DNA of 51,021 bases, from assembly GCA_947071285.1 (NCBI GenBank), contig CAMTFK010000003.1:1-51021 (forward strand), read 5' to 3'. Below, one piece after another: positions 42,911 through 51,021 of the stretch. The DNA is from an uncultured Bacteroides sp. Its GTDB lineage: Bacteria > Bacteroidota > Bacteroidia > Bacteroidales > Bacteroidaceae. Numbering within the stretch: position 1 is the stretch's first letter; each line of letters opens with the position of its first letter. A program made the position numbers and the translations under genes. Under the pieces are notes generated by a model. It had not been told where the DNA came from. It ran no database searches and saw only the letters and a list, made by a program, of their open reading frames with translations.

Positions 42911-44233
42911 TTACTCATAAGCTTTCATTTCAAAATGAATCGGAGTACGACTGGACGGTTGTTGCTGTTCCGGAGTGCGAATCTTCGGTCCCGGAATGAA
43001 CGGGCTGCGCAACATCACATAACGCATACGCGTTGCCTGATCTGCCGTAAACTGGTCTGCATCAGAAATGGCATAATCCATTACGTTAGTCGAACGGAAA
43101 GTCACACCCGGATGTTTACAGTCATTACGCATCACCAGAACCTCATAGTCTGCCTGGGTCATTGTGCCACTATTTCCCAAATATTTCAGGAGATAGTCAT
43201 CATACTCTGCCTTATTATATGTCGGAGTATCTTCACAGAAGTCACTGTCAATGCACCAGTCTGAACTTCCCGTCTGATCCTCATCATTTTCCGAGAATGC
43301 ATGACGTAGTCCTAAATAATGCCCCAATTCATGTGTCAATGTAGCAACAATATCAGAACTGCTATAATACGCATCATGATCATAAATATAATCGTTATTG
43401 ATACTGACACAATGCGGGTAAGGGATATTGGTATAATCAACCTCATACGCCAGCACACTTAGGCCTTCTAAATGGTCCGGTTGAATTGTGTAAGGGAAAG
43501 TAGAGATTCCCAATATACCTTCTTCAGTGAAGGTATAGAGACAGACATTAATATAACGGTCCTGATCCCACATCAAGTCAATATACTTCTGAGGCGTATT
43601 AGCAGTGTATCCCATAAATTCCCTGCAACTGATCCGAGCATTGGCCCATTGTATGCGATGTACACCAGGTTCCTCCATCTTATTGCCATCAGGATCTTCG
43701 GTAGCCAGCACAAATTCCAGATTCAAGTCCACGCCACTGCTTTTATAAAGTTTATTCACATCAGCAAGTATCGTTTCCAGCCAGCCCGTCTTCACATACT
43801 GTTTCGTATTACTTTTACTGGAATAGATGACATGAAAAACAACAGGTAACTTATAGTGATAATTATCATCAGGCACAACAACTTTCTGACTAACCGTAAC
43901 AGTTTGAGACGACACACCACCTGCCACTACAACGGTTATTCTGGCTGTACGTGTACCTCTATCCGTATTCTCAGCAATGTTCAACTGAACATCGGCAGTT
44001 CCTTCACCACCAGCTTTTAAAGGCACACACCAAGAAGCATCCGAAGTCACTGTCCAAGAGGCGTTCGATGTTATCTTCAAGGTTAATGTAGTAGCCGTGG
44101 CATCCAGCTCCGTAAACGAGGATTGCGAAACTTCCACGTAAGGAGCTTCTTCATCACCATCGCTACAGCCTGCCACGAAAGGCAAGCATAAAGCGAACAG
44201 GAAAAGTAATTTGAGATTTTTTATTTTTGGCAT
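42911..44233 (-). CDS. BACON-domain zinc metalloprotease lipoprotein (M43-like, BF0631 family type)
   Basis: A 440-residue lipoprotein with lipobox Cys23 followed by acidic SDGDEEA, which favours surface display. Residues about 32-118 are a BACON domain (WTVTSDASWCVPLKAGGEGTADVQLNIAENTDRGTRTARITV). The catalytic domain carries the metzincin zinc motif HELGHYLGLRH (301-311) and a later Met-turn candidate (NVMDYAISDADQFTADQ). BACON domains often bind glycans or mucin-type glycoproteins. The protein resembles the Bacteroidales BF0631 metalloproteinase lipoproteins. It is the last gene of a minus-strand cluster, 18 bp after the Omp28-like gene. Confidence 0.9.
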   Translation of the reverse strand: MPKIKNLKLLFLFALCLPFVAGCSDGDEEAPYVEVSQSSFTELDATATTLTLKITSNASWTVTSDASWCVPLKAGGEGTADVQLNIAENTDRGTRTARITVVVAGGVSSQTVTVSQKVVVPDDNYHYKLPVVFHVIYSSKSNTKQYVKTGWLETILADVNKLYKSSGVDLNLEFVLATEDPDGNKMEEPGVHRIQWANARISCREFMGYTANTPQKYIDLMWDQDRYINVCLYTFTEEGILGISTFPYTIQPDHLEGLSVLAYEVDYTNIPYPHCVSINNDYIYDHDAYYSSSDIVATLTHELGHYLGLRHAFSENDEDQTGSSDWCIDSDFCEDTPTYNKAEYDDYLLKYLGNSGTMTQADYEVLVMRNDCKHPGVTFRSTNVMDYAISDADQFTADQATRMRYVMLRSPFIPGPKIRTPEQQQPSSRTPIHFEMKAYE

Positions 44234-44251
44234 ATCTGGTGAATTAAGTTT

Positions 44252-45394
44252 TTATTTGTATTCAAAGGCAACACTCCCGTTGATAGGGCAATCAATAACA
44301 TTGTCAACAATAAAACGGTTCGCTGAGTTCGGTTTGGAAACAACAATCACAACATGGCATTTACTCAAATTACTGATGCCTGCCTGTGCAATATTAAACT
44401 CACAGAAGAAATCCGCTTTTTCACCCTTCGTCCATCCGGTGCGTCCACCCAGTAAAACACCGGCTGCAGGAGAAGTAGAATTAGCAGCACGCAAAGCTTT
44501 ATTATGGATCATCGGAGAATCCAAAATAACATCAGTAGAATTAGCTTGTGCATGTTGAATACCATCTTCCAGCAGCCAGGCAGCAATACGGTAATCGGCA
44601 TCTGCCCCTATTTTTATTTTAGCCTGCACTTTCACTTTACCGGAAGCTTCTGTTCCGCTTACGGCTGCTGAAACTCCACAAGTGGCAGGATCTTCCAAAG
44701 CCAGCCTCACATTTGTAGAAATAGTATTAGATATCTGCTGGGGGTAATTGGAACCGATAGACATATTCTTATCCATGTTTATCACCATAGCCGGGAAACT
44801 ATTCATTCCCGCAGCACTGATAATGGCCAGAGAAGCCTCATTAGTCATCGGATCTGTTTCATTAATATTAGTATGTACTGCAACAAACACAGTGCTGGCT
44901 GCCCGTTCTGTTTCGGAGAAGATATTGATGCCGGAAATCATATAAGGGCAATAAGCACATCCTGTACTGGTACCCTGCACAGCCAATACGCGTTGCTTAA
45001 ATCCTTCAAAAGTGCTCGCACTTGGATCAGATGGCAAAGAAGGCATGCCACTTACAGCTTGTACTGTGATCTTATCAGAAATCTCGCCGTTATAGCTGGC
45101 AAAAAATTGAAAACTTCCTTCCGTAGCGGAAGAGAAGGAAGTATTGCCATAAACTGCCGAAGCTTTATAAATAACAGCTTTGTCCGTTACATCGGAGTTG
45201 CCCTTCATTACAGTAAAGACAGCCGCATCCTGTCCGTTTGCTTCAATTACAGTGGCCGAAGTACGCAATACCAAAGTACCAGTTTCGTTACCTCCACCGT
45301 TCTCCGGTTCGTCATTGGAATTTCCACTACAAGCGGAAAAGACAACTATTACAATGATAGCTGCCAAATATAAGTATTTACTTAAATGTATCAT
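44252..45394 (-). CDS. Omp28-related outer-membrane lipoprotein with thioredoxin-like CxxC
   Basis: A 380-residue lipoprotein (lipobox Cys22, followed by GNSNDEPENGGG). Residues about 40-110 look like a beta-sandwich, and from about 125 on comes an Omp28/thioredoxin-like domain with GTSTGCAYCPYM (Cys146, Cys149). The spacing CxxC suggests disulfide exchange or cysteine-based redox activity outside the inner membrane. It is 18 bp before the metalloprotease and 35 bp after the DUF6029-like gene, and a TlpA-like thioredoxin is encoded two genes upstream, so several of these products may act together on disulfides of exported proteins. Confidence 0.82.
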   Translation of the reverse strand: MIHLSKYLYLAAIIVIVVFSACSGNSNDEPENGGGNETGTLVLRTSATVIEANGQDAAVFTVMKGNSDVTDKAVIYKASAVYGNTSFSSATEGSFQFFASYNGEISDKITVQAVSGMPSLPSDPSASTFEGFKQRVLAVQGTSTGCAYCPYMISGINIFSETERAASTVFVAVHTNINETDPMTNEASLAIISAAGMNSFPAMVINMDKNMSIGSNYPQQISNTISTNVRLALEDPATCGVSAAVSGTEASGKVKVQAKIKIGADADYRIAAWLLEDGIQHAQANSTDVILDSPMIHNKALRAANSTSPAAGVLLGGRTGWTKGEKADFFCEFNIAQAGISNLSKCHVVIVVSKPNSANRFIVDNVIDCPINGSVAFEYK

Positions 45395-45429
45395 TTCTTC
45401 TATTATTCTTTTAATATTACATATTGTTA

Positions 45430-47010
45430 TCAGAAACTGGTTGTTAACGTCAGGTTAGCACCGGTATAGGCAGGTTGGTAACGACATACTCCACCCGAAC
45501 AAACAAATCCGGCACGGTTACGCCCATAACTCAGTTGCAAGCGGGTGCGACGTTGTGTATAGCTGACAGAAGCATTATAATAATGCTTATCCGTAGTGCC
45601 ATGATTCCACATATCACTTACGGCGAAGCTCCAGCGGGGAGCCAGGCTCAATTCCACTAAAGCAGCCACCCAGTCCTTCTCATAATCTGTAGAGTAGAGA
45701 TATTGTACCTCTGCACGCAAGGCCGTCTTCTTATTAAACTTATACGTATTGTCCAGTACAAAGATATTTGAAGCGTAGGTTACATTCTGCATACCATGGC
45801 TGGGACTCCATTCCTGCACGGATACCAGAAAAGCAGTTTTCCACCGTTTATTCCACTGGTGTTCTACATCCGCATTTATATCACGCCACAAAAGACGGCT
45901 TTCCCCGGTCAAATCCTTATCCGAATAGAATGTGGAGAAATTAGCATGGAAATTCCAGTAATCATTGCGCTGCTTGTCACCACGGATAGAGTAATAGGCA
46001 TCAATCTGCCCCCCGGTTTCACCTTCGGCATTCACCTGATAAGGATTAAGGTTTGCCAGCATATAGGTGTATTGACGAGTCAGGGCAGGCAGGTAATTCA
46101 ATACATTACCGGCACCTTCACCTATCAACGTAAGCATCGTATTCATGTGTTCCAATCGGCGGAATGTACCCAATATACTAAAACGGTTATGACTATACCC
46201 CAGTTCCGCCAGGATTGCATTCCCGTCCACCATATTTGCACTGACAGAAGTAGGCAGATCTTTCCCTTTACTCACATATTCAGCACGTGCAGTCCAATCG
46301 TTCCAGTCCCAATTAATGCGACCGGAAAACAGATCAAGATTGGAGGTGGTAAGAATATCGATTAAATCGGCATTCTCCTTCAAATCTTCATAACGATTCA
46401 CATAACTACCTTCTACGTTCAGATTCATATTCTGTAAACCCAGAAGTGAAGAAAGTGAAACACTGGCATCAAATCCGCGGACGTAACTGTCTGCATAATC
46501 CAGATAAAGGCGGGGGCGCCCATACAGCCCGCTCAAACGGACATACTCTTTATATTCATAACGCCCCTGCACACCTTCAATAGAATTATTAAAGCCTAAA
46601 GCCCGATCTTCGTAACTGCGGAACACAAGTCCACTACCATATTGATCGTAAATATCACCAGCACGAAAACCAAAATTCTCATCTTGCCAGCTCACATATT
46701 TAGCCCCTAAAAGCGTACGCTTGCCATTACCGTAAACAGCATAATCATATCCTTGCAAAGCAGGTAAGAATCCTTCCAACTGAATACCGGCAGAGAATTT
46801 ACCATAGCTATAGTCCAGTTTCAAATAGTTGTTTGAACCAAAATGATCATCAGGACTTACGGAAGAACCGGCATCCAGACCTGTATCTTCCACATAATAG
46901 ATGCTGGTGCTCTCCAGGCTTCCGGTCAACTGCCCTTTATTAGATTCCTGGGCATTGAGCTGTGCCACAGAAAAACAGGCCAACATCCACATTGCATATA
47001 ATTTTCTCAT
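45430..47010 (-). CDS. DUF6029-like outer-membrane beta-barrel protein
   Basis: A 526-residue protein with a signal peptide (about 1-20, AQLNAQ) and a long series of amphipathic aromatic strands (FSAGIQLEGFLP, YVSWQDENFGFRAGDIYDQYGSGLVFRSYED, LYSTDYEKDWVAALVELSLAPRWSFAVSDMWNHG) ending in an aromatic C-terminal strand. I recognise it as like the DUF6029 family, whose function is unknown. It contains CSGGVCRYQ near the C terminus, an unusual cysteine pair for an outer-membrane barrel. Its start codon overlaps the TlpA-like stop by four bases, implying translational coupling. Confidence 0.75.
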   Translation of the reverse strand: MRKLYAMWMLACFSVAQLNAQESNKGQLTGSLESTSIYYVEDTGLDAGSSVSPDDHFGSNNYLKLDYSYGKFSAGIQLEGFLPALQGYDYAVYGNGKRTLLGAKYVSWQDENFGFRAGDIYDQYGSGLVFRSYEDRALGFNNSIEGVQGRYEYKEYVRLSGLYGRPRLYLDYADSYVRGFDASVSLSSLLGLQNMNLNVEGSYVNRYEDLKENADLIDILTTSNLDLFSGRINWDWNDWTARAEYVSKGKDLPTSVSANMVDGNAILAELGYSHNRFSILGTFRRLEHMNTMLTLIGEGAGNVLNYLPALTRQYTYMLANLNPYQVNAEGETGGQIDAYYSIRGDKQRNDYWNFHANFSTFYSDKDLTGESRLLWRDINADVEHQWNKRWKTAFLVSVQEWSPSHGMQNVTYASNIFVLDNTYKFNKKTALRAEVQYLYSTDYEKDWVAALVELSLAPRWSFAVSDMWNHGTTDKHYYNASVSYTQRRTRLQLSYGRNRAGFVCSGGVCRYQPAYTGANLTLTTSF

Positions 47011-47501
47011 TTTTCTTGTAGTTCTTTAAGCTTCTCCAGCAATTCCAGTTCACTACCGGGAGTATAGCCTGAATGTGAATATACAATTTTACCATTCCCA
47101 TCCACAATATAAGTCTGTGGAGTAAGAGATACGTTCATAGCCCGCTTCAGATTCTGGTTCTTATCGAACAAACAGATAAAATCCCACCCAAACCCTTTGG
47201 CCATAGACCGGGCACGAGCCGTAAAACGGCTATCATCAATAGATACGGCAACAATATTAAAATCCACTTCTTCACGCCATTCTTCCAATAGTTCATTCAG
47301 CGTGTTAAGTTCAGTGATACAAGGCTTGCAAGTCACTCCCCAAAAAGAAAGGATGAAAGGTTTTCCGTCAACCAATGTTTTAGTAGAAATTATTTCACCT
47401 CGAGTGTTTTCGACTTTTACATCAGGCAATACCTGAGCATAAGTCACAAGGGTAGAAAAAACGAAGAATACCCCCATTAAGAAACTGATTTTCTTCATCA
47501 T
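47007..47501 (-). CDS. TlpA-like thioredoxin-fold exported protein
   Basis: A 164-residue protein with a signal peptide (about 1-22, TYAQ). The thioredoxin fold is clear: LPDVKVENTRGE, FILSFWGVTCKPCITELNTLNELLEEW with Cys58 and Cys61, FNIVAVSIDDSRF, the cis-Pro region VSLTPQTYIVDGNGKIVYSHSGY. It probably reduces disulfides or transfers thiols in the periplasm. The WCxxC motif is altered to TCKPC, as in many Bacteroidetes TlpA proteins. It overlaps the DUF6029-like gene by four bases and follows a hairpin that may limit read-through from the large lipoprotein gene. Confidence 0.9.
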   Translation of the reverse strand: MMKKISFLMGVFFVFSTLVTYAQVLPDVKVENTRGEIISTKTLVDGKPFILSFWGVTCKPCITELNTLNELLEEWREEVDFNIVAVSIDDSRFTARARSMAKGFGWDFICLFDKNQNLKRAMNVSLTPQTYIVDGNGKIVYSHSGYTPGSELELLEKLKELQEK

Positions 47502-47531
47502 ATCAAGTATTTCTTAATTAATAACAGAAAA

Positions 47532-47558
47532 GGTACACCGGAATAATTCCGGTGTATC
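47532..47558 (-). terminator. Hairpin between the large lipoprotein and TlpA-like genes
   Basis: ACACCGGAAT and ATTCCGGTGT, extended by T-A and G-C pairs, form a GC-containing stem with a very short loop. On the minus strand it ends in CCTTTTCTG. Its position 29 bases after the lipoprotein stop suggests partial termination before the TlpA-like gene. Confidence 0.65.
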
Positions 47559-47586
47559 CTTTAAATAGTTTTTTAATTACCTACGA

Positions 47587-50169
47587 TTATTTCTTAGGCA
47601 TCTTAGCATGTAATTCAGCCGCTTTCTTCTGAATATTCTCTTTCAGAGAAACGGATTTTATAGTAGTCTCCGGCATCAGTGGCAATAATCCATCCTTTGT
47701 CCAAGGCAAACTAGTACGCATAAAGCGATTTCCTTTATGAGATGCAACCTTTTCAACTCCAACAGTTGTTTGCTCAAGTGCTTTCGCAGTAGGAGTCATC
47801 TTCTTCTCCGGTTCTGTCCAACCTCTTGTCAGAGTGATTGGTGACGTAATCTTTGAAATGAAAACAGGTTGATTAACAAATGAATAGTAAGCTGGAGAAG
47901 GATAGCACATCACATCGTCAGCTTCAACACCTCCGATTGTGATCGTATTCTTATCAGAAGAAACTGTTACTGGGAAATGTCCCAAAGGAGCATTATCATA
48001 AACAGCAGAGTTATATCCCACGAACAATACTTCGTAATTTTTCCATGCAGAAACAGGAGCAACACAACTCTGGTCGGCTGTCAGATCAAGTTTATCTTTA
48101 CCGTTCTCATCCTTACTGATTTCCAGGAATAGCTTCGGACCATAATCATAGAATAGCTCTTCAGTGTCATAAGCCGAATAATCGAGATTACAGAATAAAT
48201 CCCAAGCACTCATATATTCATGTGCAGCATCAAATCTCAAACCAACCAAACGGTTCTGTCCTCTGTATTTCCCTGCATAGCGTGTAGCTTCCGATTTATA
48301 CTCATCAAAGAGTTCTGCCACTTTGGTTTTCGCATAAGCTTCAGCAGTAGCTTCATCCTGACCATTCTTTATGGCACTTTCTTTGAAATAACTGAAAAGT
48401 GCATCATAATCTTTCGAGTCCATTGCACTCACAGAAGAAGGTCCCTGTTCGGGTCCGCCAGCAAGAGTGACCTTAAATGAGACTTTTTGGTCATACGTTC
48501 CGGTATAATCTTGCCATTGGGCCTGGCATGTCGCAGTCCAATCCCCTTTCAAATCATCGAAAAGTGGAGAATCCACACGTTCTTTATCCGGTTCAGGCAA
48601 AGAAGTAGACTTCCCTTCATACACCGCCATTTTTTCATCTTCATTAAAGGAAGCCACCATAAGCATTGACTCTGTATGCTCCCAGGAAGTGAAGCCGATG
48701 TCATAACCATCATTACTATTAATTGCATTCATGATTTCGGCCTCTGTAACATAATTACCATATGATTGCATCAGTTGCTCTTTAGTGGTACCCGAGTTTA
48801 ACATAGGAGTCCACTCTTTCATATAATTCATCAGATATCTGATATATGAACAATTTTTATCCGGAGCTTTGATGTTAAACCATACCATCCAGGGATTTTT
48901 ATCCGGGTCTTCTTTAGCAGTAATCTCCAGTTTTGCTTCCGGCTTCGTAGATTCAAACGGGGTGAAATCTATAATCTGAATACTTTGTACACTATAATCT
49001 TCACTGTATGTGCCTACAACAATCAGTTTATATGTTTTCCCCTTTTCAAAAGGAAGATAAGCTGGATTGGTAGACATAACCTGAGAGCCTGTATACATTT
49101 CATTATTAGTAAGTTCAAAAGTAGGTATACCTCTTTCACCACATATCGTAACATAATAATCATAATCTTCCTTTGTCATTGCGTCTACAACATAGGTGAC
49201 AACATTTTCATCCGGAGTAATCGTGAAAGTAGCCGAACGTTCCGTTATTTTTGTTTTTTCAACGGTAATCTTACTTTCAACCAATGTAGAACCACCGTAG
49301 ACATATTGCTTTGCATACTTACCATTAAACGTAACCGCCGCGTCAGAGCACTCTTCCGTATAGCCATCTGTCATCGGAGCAGTAGCTGACCGGGTAGTTT
49401 TCATCGGTCCCCAATCATCTCCGCCATCACCATAATCATATTCACACAATACATTGCCATCTGCATCACATTCTGCCACCAATATCACATAAGGATAGCC
49501 AGGTAACACCTGAATAGGAAAATCTTCATCCGGTACCGGATTTTCCTCCAAATATTCACCATCAACCAAGTTTATAGTCTTAGCACCTTTATACAATTGT
49601 CCATATGACACATAGTCACCATCAGTCATTCCAAATTGATCTTTTTGTGCCTGATACATATCACGAGCTCCAAAAGATAACTTATAGTAAGTATTTTCCG
49701 GCATCTCAATATGTATTTTTATACTATAAGGTTTTGTGTCTATAACTGTTATAAGGCGTGTATAAGCAGGCGTAGTAATCGTCTGCGACTTTACAATATA
49801 CTCCGCACCCTTTTTCAATGCAAAAAATACAGTATAAGTTTTATTCCCCTCCAAGCCATATACCGTAACCTCATTATCACCATCTTCCGCAGAAATAACC
49901 ATATTATTTTCCTGTGCTTCAGCATAAATCACTTCTCCTGCGGGAGCAGTAGCATCAGCACCTTCCACTACCTGATAGGCAAAAGACTCCACCCCTCGAG
50001 TAGCCAGTTTAAACGTAGCAGAAGTTGCATACACTTCGCTCGTTTCATCCGTACTTGTTTGTGTTATAACAACACTTTCAGTTTCGTCATCGTCGTCAGA
50101 ACAACTCCACATTCCCCCAGCCAAGACAAGTGTACTTAGCAGGAATAGACATCGATACAATTTTCTCAT
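47587..50169 (-). CDS. Large surface-type lipoprotein of unknown function
   Basis: An 860-residue lipoprotein with lipobox Cys23 followed by SDDDDETE, a strong surface-export pattern in Bacteroides. At least two to three Fn3- or Ig-like beta domains can be seen: about 30-130 (ATSATFKLATRGVESFAYQVVEG... VYGLEGNKTYTVFFALKKG), about 295-405 (TERSATFTITPDENVVTYVVDAMTKEDYDYY... EKGKTYKLIVVGTYSED), and a region to about 530. The C-terminal 300 residues contain a separate WTATCQAQWQDYTGTYDQKVSFKVTLAG domain. I do not recognise a catalytic motif. It heads the minus-strand cluster of redox and protease genes and has a leader of about 350 bases. Role could be binding of a surface substrate for the protease; this is only a guess from position. 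Confidence 0.75.
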   Translation of the reverse strand: MRKLYRCLFLLSTLVLAGGMWSCSDDDDETESVVITQTSTDETSEVYATSATFKLATRGVESFAYQVVEGADATAPAGEVIYAEAQENNMVISAEDGDNEVTVYGLEGNKTYTVFFALKKGAEYIVKSQTITTPAYTRLITVIDTKPYSIKIHIEMPENTYYKLSFGARDMYQAQKDQFGMTDGDYVSYGQLYKGAKTINLVDGEYLEENPVPDEDFPIQVLPGYPYVILVAECDADGNVLCEYDYGDGGDDWGPMKTTRSATAPMTDGYTEECSDAAVTFNGKYAKQYVYGGSTLVESKITVEKTKITERSATFTITPDENVVTYVVDAMTKEDYDYYVTICGERGIPTFELTNNEMYTGSQVMSTNPAYLPFEKGKTYKLIVVGTYSEDYSVQSIQIIDFTPFESTKPEAKLEITAKEDPDKNPWMVWFNIKAPDKNCSYIRYLMNYMKEWTPMLNSGTTKEQLMQSYGNYVTEAEIMNAINSNDGYDIGFTSWEHTESMLMVASFNEDEKMAVYEGKSTSLPEPDKERVDSPLFDDLKGDWTATCQAQWQDYTGTYDQKVSFKVTLAGGPEQGPSSVSAMDSKDYDALFSYFKESAIKNGQDEATAEAYAKTKVAELFDEYKSEATRYAGKYRGQNRLVGLRFDAAHEYMSAWDLFCNLDYSAYDTEELFYDYGPKLFLEISKDENGKDKLDLTADQSCVAPVSAWKNYEVLFVGYNSAVYDNAPLGHFPVTVSSDKNTITIGGVEADDVMCYPSPAYYSFVNQPVFISKITSPITLTRGWTEPEKKMTPTAKALEQTTVGVEKVASHKGNRFMRTSLPWTKDGLLPLMPETTIKSVSLKENIQKKAAELHAKMPKK

Positions 50170-50976
50170 AAATCAAACAAATTAAATTAATAAATACACG
50201 AATCAGCAATCCATTATATTTTCCAATTCGCCAAAACAAGACCTCTATACGTAATCAATTATTCTTTTCATAAATTGTCCCGGGAATCATAAATATGCAG
50301 TCCATAGTTGAGACATAACAAATACCAGCAGCCTCATAATTTCTGCATTTCAGAATTTACAACCAGCAATTGTATCTTTCAAATAGAAGAGTGAAAATGA
50401 TATTCTTTCTCCTTTCGAATATCTTCAAAAGGGAGGAACAGGTGATAGCATAAAATTATCATTAAAAGCGGCGTCATTATAGAGAGTTGATACTCTGATA
50501 GTACCCTCCAACTTTGAATTATTGCAAAAGTAGCATACAAGAAATACAATGCAATAATTCACCAATGAAAGCGTTTTTTTTGCATTTGGCATATTCGTTA
50601 TTTTATAATGTGAATAAGCTATTAAACATATCCTTCCAACCAGTCACATCAAAACATTTTATACAACTTCTCACTTACATTAATTTTGTAAATAAAAACA
50701 GTATCTCAGTCTTAGAAATAGCTAGTTCAAGAAGAACGTTTTTAAAACGCTTTTATCTTGCCGATATACTCTGTAGAGGCGATATTTTGATAAGTAATAA
50801 AAGGGGTAGAAAGAAAGTGTGCCAATATAACATATAAAAGATAATTTCATTCAATAATAGCGATTTGTATACTCTTGAATAAGATTAGACTCAAACCTAA
50901 GAATAAATAGGTAGAAAACCAGATATGGAAATAAATGAATTATATAATGAAGTCACTTTATTATAAGTATTGTCTC
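50170..50976. other. AT-rich region without supported genes
   Basis: About 800 bp at the contig end. It contains the promoter at 50525-50554 and the long leader of the lipoprotein operon, with small hairpins (for example TTCTG-N5-CAGAA near 50342-50356). The one longer frame (50514-50837, plus) lacks a good ribosome site and family features. I see nothing else that I can support. Confidence 0.6.
50525..50554 (-). promoter_or_regulatory. Promoter of the lipoprotein-TlpA-protease cluster
   Basis: On the minus strand TTG (50552-50554), a 19-bp spacer and TACTTTTG (50525-50532) match the Bacteroides consensus with a partial -33. The predicted leader to the ATG at 50169 is about 350 bases, which is long. 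Confidence 0.5.
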
Positions 50977-51021
50977 CTGTCTCTTATACACATCTCCGAG
51001 CCCACGAGACATGCGCAGATC
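50977..51021. other. Illumina Nextera adapter at the contig end
   Basis: CTGTCTCTTATACACATCT (50977-50995) is the Tn5 mosaic end; it is followed by CCGAGCCCACGAGAC (50996-51010, the Nextera read 2 adapter), an eight-base index ATGCGCAG (51011-51018) and ATC, the first bases of the P7 flow-cell sequence. This is sequencing artefact, not genome. Confidence 0.98.

Noticed and set aside
50581..50602. Plus-strand TTTGGCAT as a third sigma-54-like element
   Set aside because: The second half of the motif is missing and there is no dyad at the expected distance or gene downstream.
50514..50837. 107-codon plus-strand frame near the contig end
   Set aside because: AT-rich composition, no clear ribosome site, no family resemblance, and it overlaps the promoter of the minus-strand cluster.

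Overview
The window looks like a chromosomal contig end from a gut Bacteroides-type organism (order Bacteroidales). The evidence is two SusC/SusD pairs, a SusR-like membrane regulator, a BACON-domain lipoprotein, many lipoproteins with acidic residues after the lipobox cysteine, a homodimeric glycyl-tRNA synthetase, and repeated Bacteroides-style promoters (TTTG, about 20 bp, TAnnTTTG). I cannot name the species. The left edge cuts a gene. The right edge ends in 45 bases that read as Illumina Nextera adapter, so the true sequence stops at about 50976.

Layout. 1-4343: partial SGNH esterase, then a minus-strand glyQS-FKBP operon, then a DUF4143-type ATPase whose promoter is covered by a perfect 34-bp palindrome. 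4456-13309 (all minus): an ABC-type tripartite export system (FtsX/MacB-like permease, TolC-like outer-membrane protein, HlyD-like adaptor, ATPase) with its own NtrC-type regulator and histidine kinase embedded. Two promoters in this block share a sigma-54-like element with a dyad about 50 bp upstream at matching spacing. The TolC gene carries a one-base frameshift. 13643-18516: parC, a DUF3316-like protein, an S41 peptidase lipoprotein, tRNA-Leu(UAG) and a strong terminator.

18722-39303 is the centrepiece: two tandem copies of a four-gene polysaccharide utilisation locus, SusC-SusD-GH3-GH144-like, with one SusR-like regulator (27707-30535) between them. Gene order and families resemble the Bacteroides thetaiotaomicron beta-1,2-glucan locus (BT_3566-BT_3569), so I infer that both copies handle beta-1,2-glucans or sophoro-oligosaccharides. 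Proteins are very similar between copies while DNA differs largely at synonymous sites. The gaps between genes differ: copy 1 has two cloverleaf-like repeats, copy 2 has an intra-operon terminator and a hairpin array, and each GH144 gene is followed by its own interlocked hairpin cluster.

39666-42806: a CE15-like esterase lacking the usual motif arginine, and a metallophosphoesterase fused to a PQQ-type propeller. 42911-50169 (minus): a secreted-protein cluster of a large acidic surface lipoprotein, a TlpA-like thioredoxin, a DUF6029-like outer-membrane protein, an Omp28-like lipoprotein with CxxC, and a BACON-M43 metalloprotease lipoprotein. The rest, to 50976, is an AT-rich region with a promoter and a long leader.
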